64,000 nt of DNA from Bradyrhizobium embrapense (lineage in GTDB: Bacteria > Pseudomonadota > Alphaproteobacteria > Rhizobiales > Xanthobacteraceae), in the NCBI RefSeq assembly GCF_001189235.2, contig NZ_LFIP02000002.1:806411-870410 (forward strand). The letters are read 5' to 3'. Positions 1 through 8,336 of the stretch are shown here, piece after piece. The notes under the pieces were generated by a model. That model did not search any database. It had not been told where the DNA came from and was given only the letters and a program-made list of their open reading frames with translations. Every line of letters starts with the position of its first letter. Position 1 is the stretch's first letter. A program made the position numbers and the translations under genes.

Positions 1-233
1 TTGCCGCCGAACGCGGCCTTCACCTTCTTGTTGTCCATCCGGGACGTTCCGGCCGTGACGATCAGCACCACACGGTCACCGACCCGCAGGCTCAGTGTCT
101 TGGCGATCCGCGCCGGCTCGACGCCATAGGCCTCCGCCGCCAGCGCGACGGTCGCAGAGCTCACAGCGGATTCGATCACGGAGATTTCGGGCGCCTTCTC
201 GGCGAAGAAGGCGCGGACGGAGGCGAGGCTCAT
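1..233 (-). CDS. YbaK/EbsC-type aminoacyl-tRNA deacylase, partial (C-terminus outside window)
   Basis: Reading the minus strand from the ATG at 231-233 gives about 77 residues starting MSLASVRAFFAEKAPEIS and containing SRMDNKKVKAAFGGK. That ending is typical of the YbaK/ProX editing-domain family, which removes wrongly attached amino acids from tRNA. The conserved Lys of the family lies in the visible RMDNKK region. The 3' end of the gene lies beyond base 1. It follows the haloacid dehalogenase by 20 bp on the same strand, so the two are probably co-transcribed. Family is fairly sure; substrate cannot be told. Confidence 0.8.
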   Translation of the reverse strand, partial: MSLASVRAFFAEKAPEISVIESAVSSATVALAAEAYGVEPARIAKTLSLRVGDRVVLIVTAGTSRMDNKKVKAAFGG

Positions 234-253
234 ACTGTTCAGGACCTTGCTAG

Positions 254-997
254 TCAGGATCTGGCAGACACCAGGGCAGGAAGTTCAGACAGGCCGTGGA
301 TCCGATGATCGGGCACCACGCCGAGCTCGTCCATCTGGGTACGCAACGCCCAAAACATCGTCAATGGGGCAACCGTCTCGCTTTCGACGCAGGCCAGCGC
401 CATCGCCTCCGGCGTCACCCGTTCGATCCATGCGACATTGAGTCCAAACGCCTTGGCGCCGCAGGCGTCCCACGGATTGGACGAGATGAACAGCACCTCC
501 GCAGGCGGCACGTTCAGCACCTCCTCGATCAGCGTGTAGGCTTCCGGTGCCGGCTTGAACACCTTGTGGGCGTCGACGCTGATGGTCGCATCGAGCAGGC
601 GATCGAGGCCGGAATTGCGCACCAGCGCATTCAGCATGCCAGGGCTGCCGTTGGAGAGGATCGCGAGCTTCTTGTCCTTCATCGCCTCGAGCGCAGCGAC
701 GGCATCCGGATACAGCGCAAGATGCTGGTACTTGTCGATGATGCGCCCGAAGGTCGCCTCGTCATATTGCAGGCCGAGGCAGCGCAGCGTGTAGGCGAGG
801 GAATCGCGGGTCACGGTCGCGAAATCCTGGTAGCGCCGCATCAGCGTGCGCAGCCAGGAATATTCGAGCTGCTTGATGCGCCAGATCTGGGTGATGATGT
901 CGCCATAGCCGGGGAACGCATCTTCGGTGATTTCGGCCACGGACTGCACATCATAGAGCGTGCCATAGGCGTCGAAGACGATTGCTTTGATGCTCAT
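254..997 (-). CDS. haloacid dehalogenase, type II (HAD superfamily)
   Basis: A 247-residue protein, the usual length for L-2-haloacid dehalogenases, which hydrolyse 2-haloalkanoic acids to 2-hydroxyacids with inversion. The N-terminus has the nucleophile motif VFDAYGTLYD (Asp9). LSNGSPGML near residue 115 is motif II, a Lys in HKVFKPAPEAY is motif III, and SSNPWDACGAKAFG near 175 is the acidic motif with the type II signature SSNxWD. Its start overlaps the stop of the upstream dienelactone-hydrolase-like gene by 4 bp (ATGA), so the two are translationally coupled. It could also be a general HAD phosphatase, but SSNPWD favours a dehalogenase. Confidence 0.88.
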   Translation of the reverse strand: MSIKAIVFDAYGTLYDVQSVAEITEDAFPGYGDIITQIWRIKQLEYSWLRTLMRRYQDFATVTRDSLAYTLRCLGLQYDEATFGRIIDKYQHLALYPDAVAALEAMKDKKLAILSNGSPGMLNALVRNSGLDRLLDATISVDAHKVFKPAPEAYTLIEEVLNVPPAEVLFISSNPWDACGAKAFGLNVAWIERVTPEAMALACVESETVAPLTMFWALRTQMDELGVVPDHRIHGLSELPALVSARS

Positions 998-1836
998 TGG
1001 GTTTTCTCTTGCCCGCCAATGGTCGCATACAGGAATTTCTTGAGAGCGTCGATGGACCGATCGCGGACCTGCTCGTTGAATTCGAGGTGATGGCCGAGCG
1101 GCTGTGCCGGCGTGCTGTAATGCGGGATATCGAATTCATGGTAGGCGCCGGGATAGACGATCAACTCGATCGGATAACCGAGGCCCTGCTGCCGCGAGAT
1201 GCCGTCATCGTCGCGGCCTTCTGCCAGGTTCCGGCACTCTTGCGCCGGCGTCCAGTCGTCGAGTTCACCGACCATGATCAGGGTCGGCACACTCATGTTG
1301 CCCTTGATGCCGAGGCAGCGCGGATAGAAGGCGACGGCGGCGCGGAATTTTTCTGTCGCGTTGATCTCGATCGCGCCGCGCTCGACCGAGAGCAACGCAA
1401 GCCATCCGCCTTGCGAGAAGCCGATCACGGCAATGCGTGTCGGATCGACCAGGGATTGCCGGCTTAGGAAGCTCAGCGCGCGATAGGCGTCGTGAACCGT
1501 TGCGGCCGGAACATCGCCGGTGCAGGTATTGCTGATGCCGCGTGGGCCGAACCGGTCTACCGTGAGCGTGACATAGCCCCAGGCCGCGAGCCGCTTGCCC
1601 CAGCGCTCGTCGAGTTCCCGCCACTGCCCGCTGCAGCCGTGGAGCAACACCACGGCGGGCAGGGGACCCGGTCGCTCCGGCCGCCGCAACAGGCCTTGCA
1701 GCGGTTGCGCGCTCGCAAGCGGGCTCTCGAACTCGACGAAGGCGGCCGGCTGCTCGGCGGCGGCGGCGCAGCCCGGCACTGCGCTTGCGATCGCGAGCGC
1801 GGCGAGGAAAGCGGCAAGTCCGGTGAAGTTCGCCAT
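994..1836 (-). CDS. secreted dienelactone hydrolase family protein
   Basis: A 280-residue alpha/beta hydrolase preceded by a strong GGAGG ribosome-binding site. Residues 1-27 form a signal peptide (hydrophobic run then GCAAAAEQ), so it should act in the periplasm; a lipoprotein Cys at 23 is possible. The fold is seen in LLHGCSG (64-70), the nucleophile elbow GFSQGG (Ser141), an acidic residue near 193-194 (ELDDW) and His233 (AYHEF). It resembles carboxymethylenebutenolidase-like proteins of unknown substrate. It is coupled to the haloacid dehalogenase downstream. A paralogue at 48821-49651 lacks the nucleophile. Confidence 0.82.
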   Translation of the reverse strand: MANFTGLAAFLAALAIASAVPGCAAAAEQPAAFVEFESPLASAQPLQGLLRRPERPGPLPAVVLLHGCSGQWRELDERWGKRLAAWGYVTLTVDRFGPRGISNTCTGDVPAATVHDAYRALSFLSRQSLVDPTRIAVIGFSQGGWLALLSVERGAIEINATEKFRAAVAFYPRCLGIKGNMSVPTLIMVGELDDWTPAQECRNLAEGRDDDGISRQQGLGYPIELIVYPGAYHEFDIPHYSTPAQPLGHHLEFNEQVRDRSIDALKKFLYATIGGQEKTQ

Positions 1837-1872
1837 GAACCACCTCCGAAGCTTGCCGCCGACAATACTCCC

Positions 1873-2757
1873 TTAAATCCCCAAAATCTTGCGCGCGTTG
1901 GCCTTCAGGACCTTGGGGCGGATCTCCTCGCGGATGTCGAGCTTGGCGAAATCTGCGAGCCAGCGGTCCGGCGTGATGACCGGCCAGTCGGAGCCGAACA
2001 GCATCTTGTCCTGCAGGATCGAGTTGATGTAGCGCACCAGGATCGGCGGGAAATATTTCGGCGACCAGCCGGACAGGTCGATGTAGACGTTCGGCTTGTG
2101 GGTCGCGACCGACAGCGCCTCTTCCTGCCAGGGGAAGGAGGGATGCGCGAGGATGATCTTGAGGTCGGGAAAATCGGCCGCGACGTCGTCCATGTACATC
2201 GGGTTGGAATATTTCAGCCGCATCCCCATGCCGCCCGGCATGCCCGAGCCGACGCCGGTCTGGCCGGTGTGGAACAGCGCAATCGCACCGCCGTCATTGA
2301 TCGCCTCATAGAGCGGATAGGCCATGCGGTCGTTGGCGTAGAAGCCCTGCATGGTCGGATGGAATTTGAAGCCGCGGACGCCGTAGTCCTCGATCAGCCT
2401 GCGCGCCTCGCGGACGCCGAGCTTGCCCTTGTGCGGATCGATCGAGACGAACGGGATCAGCACGTCGAGATGGTCGGACGCGATCTCCAGCATTTCTTCG
2501 TTCTTGTAGCGGCGGAAACCGGTCTCGCGTTCGGCGTCGACCGGAAAGATCACCGCGGCGATGTTCTTGGCGCGGTAGTAGGCCGCAGTCTCCGGCACGG
2601 TCGGCGGATGCTTGTGCGGCGACTTGAAATAGTCGGCCATTTGCGCCTGGAAATCGTCATAGCCGTCGTCGCCATGCATGCCGCACGGCTCCTCGGCATG
2701 GGTGTGGATGTCGATCGCGATGACCTTTTCGATGTCAGGCAGTTTGAGCTTGGGCAT
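1873..2757 (-). CDS. amidohydrolase family protein (Amidohydro_2 type)
   Basis: The start MPKLKLPDIEKV at 2757 gives 294 residues; a longer open frame runs upstream through an operator-like palindrome and is rejected. IDIHTHAEEP near residue 15 is the HxH metal site of metal-dependent TIM-barrel hydrolases. KFHPTMQGF, LAHPSFPWQEEAL and FGSDWPVITPDRW towards the end supply the later His and the Asp ligand. This PF04909-like group holds decarboxylases and hydrolases such as ACMSD and 4-oxalomesaconate enzymes, so the reaction is not fixed. It stands first of a minus-strand run, 36 bp before the dienelactone-hydrolase-like gene. Confidence 0.85.
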   Translation of the reverse strand: MPKLKLPDIEKVIAIDIHTHAEEPCGMHGDDGYDDFQAQMADYFKSPHKHPPTVPETAAYYRAKNIAAVIFPVDAERETGFRRYKNEEMLEIASDHLDVLIPFVSIDPHKGKLGVREARRLIEDYGVRGFKFHPTMQGFYANDRMAYPLYEAINDGGAIALFHTGQTGVGSGMPGGMGMRLKYSNPMYMDDVAADFPDLKIILAHPSFPWQEEALSVATHKPNVYIDLSGWSPKYFPPILVRYINSILQDKMLFGSDWPVITPDRWLADFAKLDIREEIRPKVLKANARKILGI

Positions 2758-2790
2758 TCGGCTTCCCCGGCGGCGCGTTTGTTGGCGATG

Positions 2791-2819
2791 GAAAATAATT
2801 ATATGATATAACAATTTTC
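2791..2819. promoter_or_regulatory. 29-bp interrupted palindrome, putative operator
   Basis: Outer arms GAAAAT (2791-2796) and ATTTTC (2814-2819) are exact complements. Inner arms TTATAT (2799-2804) and ATATAA (2806-2811) are exact complements around one central base. The block is AT-rich in a GC-rich genome and is centred 48 bp upstream of the amidohydrolase ATG. This is the size and shape of a GntR- or similar dimer site. No regulator gene lies next to it. Confidence 0.55.
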
Positions 2820-3079
2820 GCAAGCGGTCTGAGTTGATGGAAGGCGCGGTGGCGGCGCGAACCCGGTTCGGGCACGAAGTCGTCCCTGGGTGCGGGGTGC
2901 ATCCGGCGCGTGAGCCCGCTTCGCCGGCCAAGAAGCCATCGTTAGAGCGCTGCGACCGGACGGGGCGATGGCGCGGATATCGCGGCGGTCGTCCGTTTCT
3001 GATGTGATCTCAATAACGTGACGGGGATGGCCAACGTTGGTTCCAGGCCCGGATATGGCCGAAAATCGGCCCATCTCGG
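2820..3079. other. intergenic stretch without a recognised gene
   Basis: Part of the 481-bp gap between the amidohydrolase (leftward) and rpmJ (rightward). Short open frames here on the minus strand have no ribosome-binding site and look like GC-driven chance frames. Apart from the palindrome on its left and the rpmJ promoter candidate on its right, nothing is seen. Confidence 0.5.
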
Positions 3080-3108
3080 TTGACATTTAACGGTCCGATG
3101 GCTTAGAA
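3080..3108 (+). promoter_or_regulatory. candidate sigma-70 promoter of rpmJ
   Basis: TTGACA at 3080-3085 is followed after exactly 17 bp by TTAGAA at 3103-3108. The -35 box is perfect; the -10 box is weak. It lies about 130 bp before rpmJ, which is transcribed alone. Confidence 0.4.
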
Positions 3109-3238
3109 CCCGGCCGTCCCGCGCGTTAGGCGCTTGTCGGGATAATCCCATTTCGCCAACTATTGGCTTTTTGCCGACGATTGGCATTGATCAGGTACGG
3201 CCTCCAACGCGGGCCTTTCGAAGTAACAGGATTGTCCC

Positions 3239-3364
3239 ATGAAGGTCCGTAACTCGCTGAAGTCGCTGCGCGGCCGCCATCGCAACAACCGTCTGGTCCG
3301 CCGCAAGGGCCGGGTCTACGTGATCAACAAGGTCCAGCGCCGCTTCAAGGCGCGCCAGGGTTGA
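3239..3364 (+). CDS. rpmJ: 50S ribosomal protein L36
   Basis: A 41-residue basic protein, [20 protein letters not shown] then a [11 protein letters not shown] ending. This is the usual alphaproteobacterial L36 of the large ribosomal subunit. The zinc-ribbon cysteines of the classical C+ form are absent: Asn, Arg and Leu stand in their places, so this is the zinc-independent type. The gene is monocistronic, with a candidate promoter 130 bp upstream and a hairpin downstream. Confidence 0.96.
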   Translation: MKVRNSLKSLRGRHRNNRLVRRKGRVYVINKVQRRFKARQG

Positions 3365-3422
3365 TCCGGCGCGGGTCGGCCGATTGCGCTGATCCCAACA
3401 CATCATTTCACAGGTCTTTGAG

Positions 3423-3448
3423 GCCGTGCTGCTTTGCAGCGCGGCTTT
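3423..3448 (+). terminator. hairpin after rpmJ
   Basis: GCCGTGCTG (3423-3431) pairs with CAGCGCGGC (3437-3445) with one G-U pair around a 5-base loop, followed by a short TTT. A weak intrinsic terminator. Confidence 0.45.
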
Positions 3449-3467
3449 GTGCGTCTAGACTTCGGTC

Positions 3468-4124
3468 ATGGGATTCAACCTCCTTCGGCCCACCAACCGC
3501 CGGCTGGCGATCCTGATCGCAGCACTTCTGGCCGTGCCCGTCGCGGCCGCCGCGCAGGACGATCCGCACGTGGTCCCGCCGCCGAAGGCGCAGAAGAAAC
3601 TGCCGGAAGCCCCGACCAAGCTACCGAAGGTTCCGGCCGACCGCACCCGCGGGCTGGATTTCCTGTTCGGCGCGCTGAAGGCCGCGCCTGATGAGGACAG
3701 CGCCCGCCATGTCGAGGCGCGGATATGGGCGCTATGGCTGCAAACCCCGAGCGATACCGCGGCGCTTTTGATGGTGCGCGCCAAGGCCGCGCTCGACGCC
3801 CAGAATGTCGATGTCGCCCTGAAGCTTCTGGACGCGGTGATCAAGCTCCGGCCCGACTATGTCGAGGCCTGGAACCGGCGCGCGACCATCTACTACCTCA
3901 AGAACGACTACGTCCGTTCGCTTGGAGATCTGCAGCAGGTGTTGACCCGCGAGCCCCGCCATTTCGGCGCGCTGGCGGGTGTCGGCATGATCATGCAGGA
4001 CATGGGCGACGACAAGCGCGCGCTGGACGCCTTCCGCAAGGCGCTGGCGGTCGATCCCTACCTTGAGAAGGTGCCGCAGATCGTCAAGCAGCTGACCGAG
4101 AAGGTCGAAGGCCGCGACATCTGA
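3468..4124 (+). CDS. periplasmic TPR-repeat protein
   Basis: A 218-residue protein. Residues 1-29 (two Arg, then LAILIAALLAVPVAAAAQ) form a signal peptide; a Pro/Lys-rich linker follows. From about residue 80 the sequence is tetratricopeptide-like, with units around AKAALDAQNVDVALKLLDAV, YVEAWNRRATIYYLKNDY and ALAGVGMIMQDMGDDKRALD. Such proteins act as scaffolds for protein complexes; no partner is indicated. It stands alone 104 bp after rpmJ. Confidence 0.85.
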   Translation: MGFNLLRPTNRRLAILIAALLAVPVAAAAQDDPHVVPPPKAQKKLPEAPTKLPKVPADRTRGLDFLFGALKAAPDEDSARHVEARIWALWLQTPSDTAALLMVRAKAALDAQNVDVALKLLDAVIKLRPDYVEAWNRRATIYYLKNDYVRSLGDLQQVLTREPRHFGALAGVGMIMQDMGDDKRALDAFRKALAVDPYLEKVPQIVKQLTEKVEGRDI

Positions 4125-4234
4125 TTGCCTTGAACTGAATGCGTGCGATGGATCGCGATCGCGGGCCAATGGCCGCGATGGGCACGTTGCTCGCGAACCT
4201 GATGCTTGCTCGCGATACGGTCCGGCGCAGGAGA

Positions 4235-4411
4235 CTAGTGCAGTAACTTGCCGCGTGACGCGCTGTCCTGGGCGACAGCGGCATAGAATTGCTGAAGCTC
4301 CGCCTCCAGGTGCTCATTCACCAGCAACAATGCCTTCAGGGCGCCGCGCAGGTCGCCATTGCAACTCGCCACGATCTGATCGATGGCCGCATCGCTAGGG
4401 TCGGAAATCAT
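4235..4411 (-). CDS. small conserved hypothetical protein (58 aa)
   Basis: The ATG at 4409-4411 is preceded by AGGAG at a good distance, which fixes the start (MISDPSDAAIDQIVASCNGD). The 58 residues are mostly helical (DLRGALKALLLVNEHLEAELQQFY), with no signal peptide or membrane segment. I recognise similar small proteins from bradyrhizobia but know of no function. It is monocistronic. Confidence 0.7.
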   Translation of the reverse strand: MISDPSDAAIDQIVASCNGDLRGALKALLLVNEHLEAELQQFYAAVAQDSASRGKLLH

Positions 4412-4775
4412 GGTACTCCTCCGATTACTTCCCATTGAACACGTCGTGCGGACGCAGGTTCCTGTGGATTCAGTGTACAAGCCAAGAGACATCCCGAGCC
4501 CGTCGCGGTTTCGATGAAGCCTCGCCTCTGATGGCGAAATTGCCACGGGCAATCTATGGAATTACTAATGACGCAGGGATAAACCCGCTATCCACAGGCT
4601 GGGGGCATTGTGGACAACTCCGCGCTCCGCCGCGGGCCGGAAATCGACAATTGGCTTTCCGAACAAGAGCATGCCCGGGCAGGGGGCAAATCGACGCGAA
4701 ACCAAGCGTTGGCTTCGTCTTAATGTTCAGGTGCCCAACACACTTCAGTTACCCAAGACCCTTCGGATACCCTCG

Positions 4776-5759
4776 ATGTTGACCGCAATCATTGCGCTGG
4801 CGGCCACAGGGCTGTGGCTGGCTCTGGTGACGCAAATCGGCGTCATCTTCATTCAGGGAGCCTTTCCGCCTCGGGGCCGCATGGTCGATGTGACCGGCGC
4901 GCGGCTGCATGTGGTCGAGCTCGGCCCGCGCGATGCCGCGGAGCCGCCGGTCGTGATGCTGCACGGCGCAAGCTCCAATCTGCGGGCGATGCAGCCGCTC
5001 GGCGAGCGCATTGCGAAAACGCGCCGGGTGATCCTGATCGACCGCCCGGGCCATGGCTGGAGCACGCGCGAGCGCGCTGAGGATTCGACGCCGGCGATTC
5101 AGGGCCGGATGATCGCCGAGGCGCTCGCCAGACTCGGTATCATCAGGGCGACCGTGGTGGCGCATTCCTGGGCCGGCGCGCTCGCGCTGCGCATTGCGCT
5201 GGATCATCCGGAGCGCGTCGCCGGTCTCGTGCTGCTCGCTCCCGTCGCCTATCCATGGCGCGGCGGTGCCGGCCGCTACAACGATGTGATCTCGACGCCG
5301 CTGATCGGGCCCTTGCTGGCGCACACCATCACGTTGCCGCTTGGCTATCTCGTCACGCCATCAGGCGCGCGCGGCGTGTTCGCACCGCAGCCGATGCCGG
5401 ACGATTTCGTCCGCGACAGCGAGACGTTGCTCCTGCTGCGGCCGCGCGAGTTCATCGCCAATGCGCGCGACCTCGTCACGCTGAAGGCCGCCATGGTCGA
5501 GCAGGCGCCGCGCTATGCGGAGATCACGGCGCCGCTGTCGATCATTGCGGGCGACGTCGACGCAACGGTCACGACCCGCATCCATTCGCGGCCGCTTGCC
5601 GCCACGGCGCCGAACGCCAAGCTCATCGTGCTGCCGGGTGTCGGCCACATGGTGCAATACGCGGCGCCCGATCTCGTGGTGTCCGAGATCGAGGCGATGG
5701 CCGGCCGGATGGTCCAACCGGCAGCAACAGCGGACAAGATTGCGCCCGCGAATCTGTGA
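4776..5759 (+). CDS. alpha/beta hydrolase, membrane-anchored
   Basis: 327 residues from the ATG at 4776; a longer frame from 4608 exists, but its extension looks like non-coding sequence. Residues 1-27 form one hydrophobic N-terminal helix, probably an anchor. The hydrolase core has VVMLHGASSN (59-68), the DRPGHGWS strand, the nucleophile elbow AHSWAG (Ser131) and a late GVGHMVQY His. The lid region (180-230) is variable. The substrate is unknown; esterase, lipase and epoxide-hydrolase subfamilies share these motifs. It precedes the PoxB-like gene by 83 bp on the same strand. Confidence 0.82.
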   Translation: MLTAIIALAATGLWLALVTQIGVIFIQGAFPPRGRMVDVTGARLHVVELGPRDAAEPPVVMLHGASSNLRAMQPLGERIAKTRRVILIDRPGHGWSTRERAEDSTPAIQGRMIAEALARLGIIRATVVAHSWAGALALRIALDHPERVAGLVLLAPVAYPWRGGAGRYNDVISTPLIGPLLAHTITLPLGYLVTPSGARGVFAPQPMPDDFVRDSETLLLLRPREFIANARDLVTLKAAMVEQAPRYAEITAPLSIIAGDVDATVTTRIHSRPLAATAPNAKLIVLPGVGHMVQYAAPDLVVSEIEAMAGRMVQPAATADKIAPANL

Positions 5760-5842
5760 TCCGGTGAGGCTTGCGCGGTTGCAGCCTGCCGAACATCATG
5801 CGGCTGCGCGGCCAGACAGATCTTACCCAAAGGACAAGCCCC

Positions 5843-7579
5843 ATGCGGATCGACAACATCGCCGACCTCATCGCCGAAACCCTTGCCCAAGCCGGGGTGA
5901 AGCGCATCTACGGTGTCGTCGGCGACAGTCTCAATGGCTTGACCGAGGCCCTGCGCAAGCGCGGCACGATCGATTGGCTGCATGTCCGCCACGAGGAGGT
6001 CGCGGCGTTCGCTGCGGCGGCCGAATCCCAGATCACGGGAGACCTTGCGGTGTGCGCGGGCTCCTGCGGCCCGGGCAATCTGCATCTCATCAACGGCCTG
6101 TTCGACGCGCATCGCAGCCGCACGCCGGTGCTGGCGATCGCGGCACAGATTCCGTCGGCCGAGATCGGCGGCGGCTATTTCCAGGAGACCCATCCGCAGG
6201 ACCTGTTCCGCGAATGCAGCCATTATTGCGAGCTGGTGTCGGATCCGGCGCAGCTGCCCTACATGCTGGAGAACGCGATCCGCGCCGCGGTCGGCAAGCG
6301 CGGCGTGGCGGTGCTGGTGCTGCCCGGCGATGTCGCGATGCGACCGGCGCCGAAGCGCGACATCGCGCCGAACGCCGGCCTGCTGCCGCCCGCGCCGGTG
6401 GTGCGCCCGGCCGACGCCGAATTGAATGCGCTGGCCGCGCTGCTCAATGGCGCGAAGCGCGTCACGCTGTTCTGCGGCCGCGGCTGCGCCGGCGCGCATG
6501 ACGTCCTGCTCAAGCTCGCCGAGACGCTGAAGAGTCCGATCGTGCATGCGCTCGGCGGCAAGGAATATGTCGAATACGACAATCCCTACGACGTCGGCAT
6601 GACCGGTTTCATCGGCTTCTCCTCCGGCTATGCCGCGATGCATGGCTGCGACGTGTTGCTGATGCTGGGCACCGACTTTCCCTACAAGCAGTTCTTCCCG
6701 ACCGGCATCAGCATCGCCCAGGTCGATCTGCGCCCGGAAAATCTCGGCCGCCGCTGCAAGCTCGATCTCGGCATCGTCGGCGACGTCGGCGAGACCATCG
6801 CCGCGCTATTGCCGAAGCTCAACCTGAAGAGCGAGCGCAAATTCCTCGACGCCAGCCTTGGGCACTACAAGGACGCGCGCGCCGGGCTCGACGATCTCGC
6901 CCGCGGCAAGCCGGGCCAGAAGCCGATCCATCCGCAATATCTGGCGCGGCTGCTCAGCGAGCAAGCCAGCGAGGATGCGGTGTTCACCGCCGACGTCGGC
7001 ACGCCGACGATCTGGGCTGCGCGCTATCTGAAGATGAATGGCCGCCGCCGGCTGGTCGGCTCCTGGGTGCACGGCTCGATGGCCAACGCGATGGCGCATG
7101 CGATCGGCGCGCAGGCGGCACAGCCGGGGCGTCAGGTGGTGTCGATGTCCGGCGACGGCGGCTTTGCCATGCTGATGGGCGATTTGATCACGCTGACCCA
7201 GGCGAAGTTGCCGGTGAAGGTCGTGATCTTCAACAACAGCGTGCTCGGCTTCGTCGCGCTGGAGATGAAGGCCGCCGGCTTCATCGAGACCGGGGTCGAC
7301 CTGAAGAATCCGGATTTCGCGGCGATGGCCCGCGCCATGGGCATTCACGGCGTCAGGGTGGAGGATCCTGGCGAGCTCGAGGGCGCGATCCGCGACGTGT
7401 TCTCGCATGACGGCCCGGCGGTGCTCGACGTCGTGACCGCGACGCAGGAATTGTCGATGCCGCCGACCATTACGCTGGAGCAGGTCAAGGGCTTCAGCCT
7501 GTGGGTGCTGCGCGCCGTGATGAGCGGGCGCGGCGACGAGGTGGTCGATCTCGCCAAAACCAATCTGTTGCCGCGCTGA
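5843..7579 (+). CDS. poxB: thiamine-diphosphate enzyme, pyruvate dehydrogenase (quinone)/pyruvate oxidase type
   Basis: The ATG at 5843, with AAAGGA upstream, gives 578 residues, close to E. coli PoxB (572). Domain order is a TPP-binding N-terminal domain with the cofactor-activating Glu in [18 protein letters not shown], a central FAD/nucleotide domain, and a C-terminal TPP domain with [14 protein letters not shown] and IFNNS near 434-460. PoxB converts pyruvate to acetate and CO2 and passes electrons to ubiquinone at the inner membrane face. Acetolactate synthase or another decarboxylase is a less likely alternative. The neighbouring cytochrome c gene is convergent. Confidence 0.82.
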   Translation: MRIDNIADLIAETLAQAGVKRIYGVVGDSLNGLTEALRKRGTIDWLHVRHEEVAAFAAAAESQITGDLAVCAGSCGPGNLHLINGLFDAHRSRTPVLAIAAQIPSAEIGGGYFQETHPQDLFRECSHYCELVSDPAQLPYMLENAIRAAVGKRGVAVLVLPGDVAMRPAPKRDIAPNAGLLPPAPVVRPADAELNALAALLNGAKRVTLFCGRGCAGAHDVLLKLAETLKSPIVHALGGKEYVEYDNPYDVGMTGFIGFSSGYAAMHGCDVLLMLGTDFPYKQFFPTGISIAQVDLRPENLGRRCKLDLGIVGDVGETIAALLPKLNLKSERKFLDASLGHYKDARAGLDDLARGKPGQKPIHPQYLARLLSEQASEDAVFTADVGTPTIWAARYLKMNGRRRLVGSWVHGSMANAMAHAIGAQAAQPGRQVVSMSGDGGFAMLMGDLITLTQAKLPVKVVIFNNSVLGFVALEMKAAGFIETGVDLKNPDFAAMARAMGIHGVRVEDPGELEGAIRDVFSHDGPAVLDVVTATQELSMPPTITLEQVKGFSLWVLRAVMSGRGDEVVDLAKTNLLPR

Positions 7580-7599
7580 TCGCGGCGGCGGCGCAAACC

Positions 7600-7678
7600 A
7601 AAAAGCCAGAAGGGGATGGCGATTCGAGGAAACGCATCCCCTTCCAGCGTCCGCCCTGGCATTGGCGCAGGGCGGACG
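7600..7678. terminator. two perfect hairpins between convergent poxB and cytochrome c genes
   Basis: GAAGGGGATG (7609-7618) pairs exactly with CATCCCCTTC (7635-7644); on the minus strand it is followed by CTTTTT, serving the cytochrome gene. A second perfect hairpin pairs CGTCCGCCCT (7648-7657) with AGGGCGGACG (7669-7678). Confidence 0.65.
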
Positions 7679-7695
7679 ACGTCCGATACCGCCGA

Positions 7696-8088
7696 TTACT
7701 TCTGCTTGCCGTCCTTGTCGAACGACGACACGTAGGCCCACAGATTGTTGGCCTCGGTCTCGTTCTTGATGCCGGCGAAGGCCATCTTGGTGCCGGGGAT
7801 CTTGGCCTTCGGGTCCTTGATGTATTCGAGGAAGGTTTCCTTGTTCCAGGTGATGCCGGAATTCTTGTTGGCATCGGAATAATTGTAGTCCGGCGCGGTG
7901 CCGGAGTGGCGGCCGTCGAGGCCGTTGAGCTCGGGGCCGACCTTGTTCTTGGCGCCTTCGCCGATCGCGTGACAGGCGAGGCATTTGTTGAACGAGGTCT
8001 TGCCGGCAGCGGCATCCTGCGCCAGCGCGGAGGATGCGGTGGCCAGCGATGTGACGACCGCCAGCGCGCTCAAGGTCTTTAGGTTCAT
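7696..8088 (-). CDS. periplasmic class I cytochrome c
   Basis: 130 residues starting MNLKTLSALAVVTSLATASS, a signal peptide cleaved after ALAQ. One heme-binding site, CLACH, sits near residue 38, and the axial Met is probably in GTKMAFAGIK near 100. Size and the sequence VGPELNGLDGRHSG place it with cytochrome c2/c550-type electron carriers of the periplasm. It is monocistronic and divergent from glcD across 248 bp. It could accept electrons from the bc1 complex or from a dehydrogenase; the partner is not shown. Confidence 0.9.
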   Translation of the reverse strand: MNLKTLSALAVVTSLATASSALAQDAAAGKTSFNKCLACHAIGEGAKNKVGPELNGLDGRHSGTAPDYNYSDANKNSGITWNKETFLEYIKDPKAKIPGTKMAFAGIKNETEANNLWAYVSSFDKDGKQK

Positions 8089-8284
8089 GGGGTTCTCTTC
8101 GTTTCGTCCCGGGGGTAGTGATCGTTTGTGGCATGTCCGGCTTGGACAGGACAAGCCACGAAACTTTGACAGGTTTCATGACCGCCCGCTTGTCCGAGAG
8201 AGAACTCGTCCTTGCGGGGCGGGGCAATGGGACCTTCGGCCGGGCGCCCGAAACAAGGCGACTGAAACAGGTGCAGACGTGTTT

Positions 8285-8302
8285 GATTTGTCGTAACAAA
8301 TC
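8285..8302 (+). promoter_or_regulatory. inverted repeat upstream of glcD, putative operator
   Basis: GATTTGT (8285-8291), a CGTA spacer and ACAAATC (8296-8302) form a perfect inverted repeat ending 35 bp before the glcD start. The TTTGT...ACAAA core resembles GntR/FadR-type sites, and E. coli GlcC is of that family. No regulator gene is adjacent. Confidence 0.45.
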
Positions 8303-8336
8303 GGCAAAGGGCAAAAGCCCGTCCGAGGGAACATCG

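Noticed and set aside
1492..2811. Long rightward open frame (439 codons) over the amidohydrolase and the hydrolase gene
   Set aside because: It is the antisense shadow of two well-recognised genes; its composition (Arg, Ala, His-rich) shows no domain.
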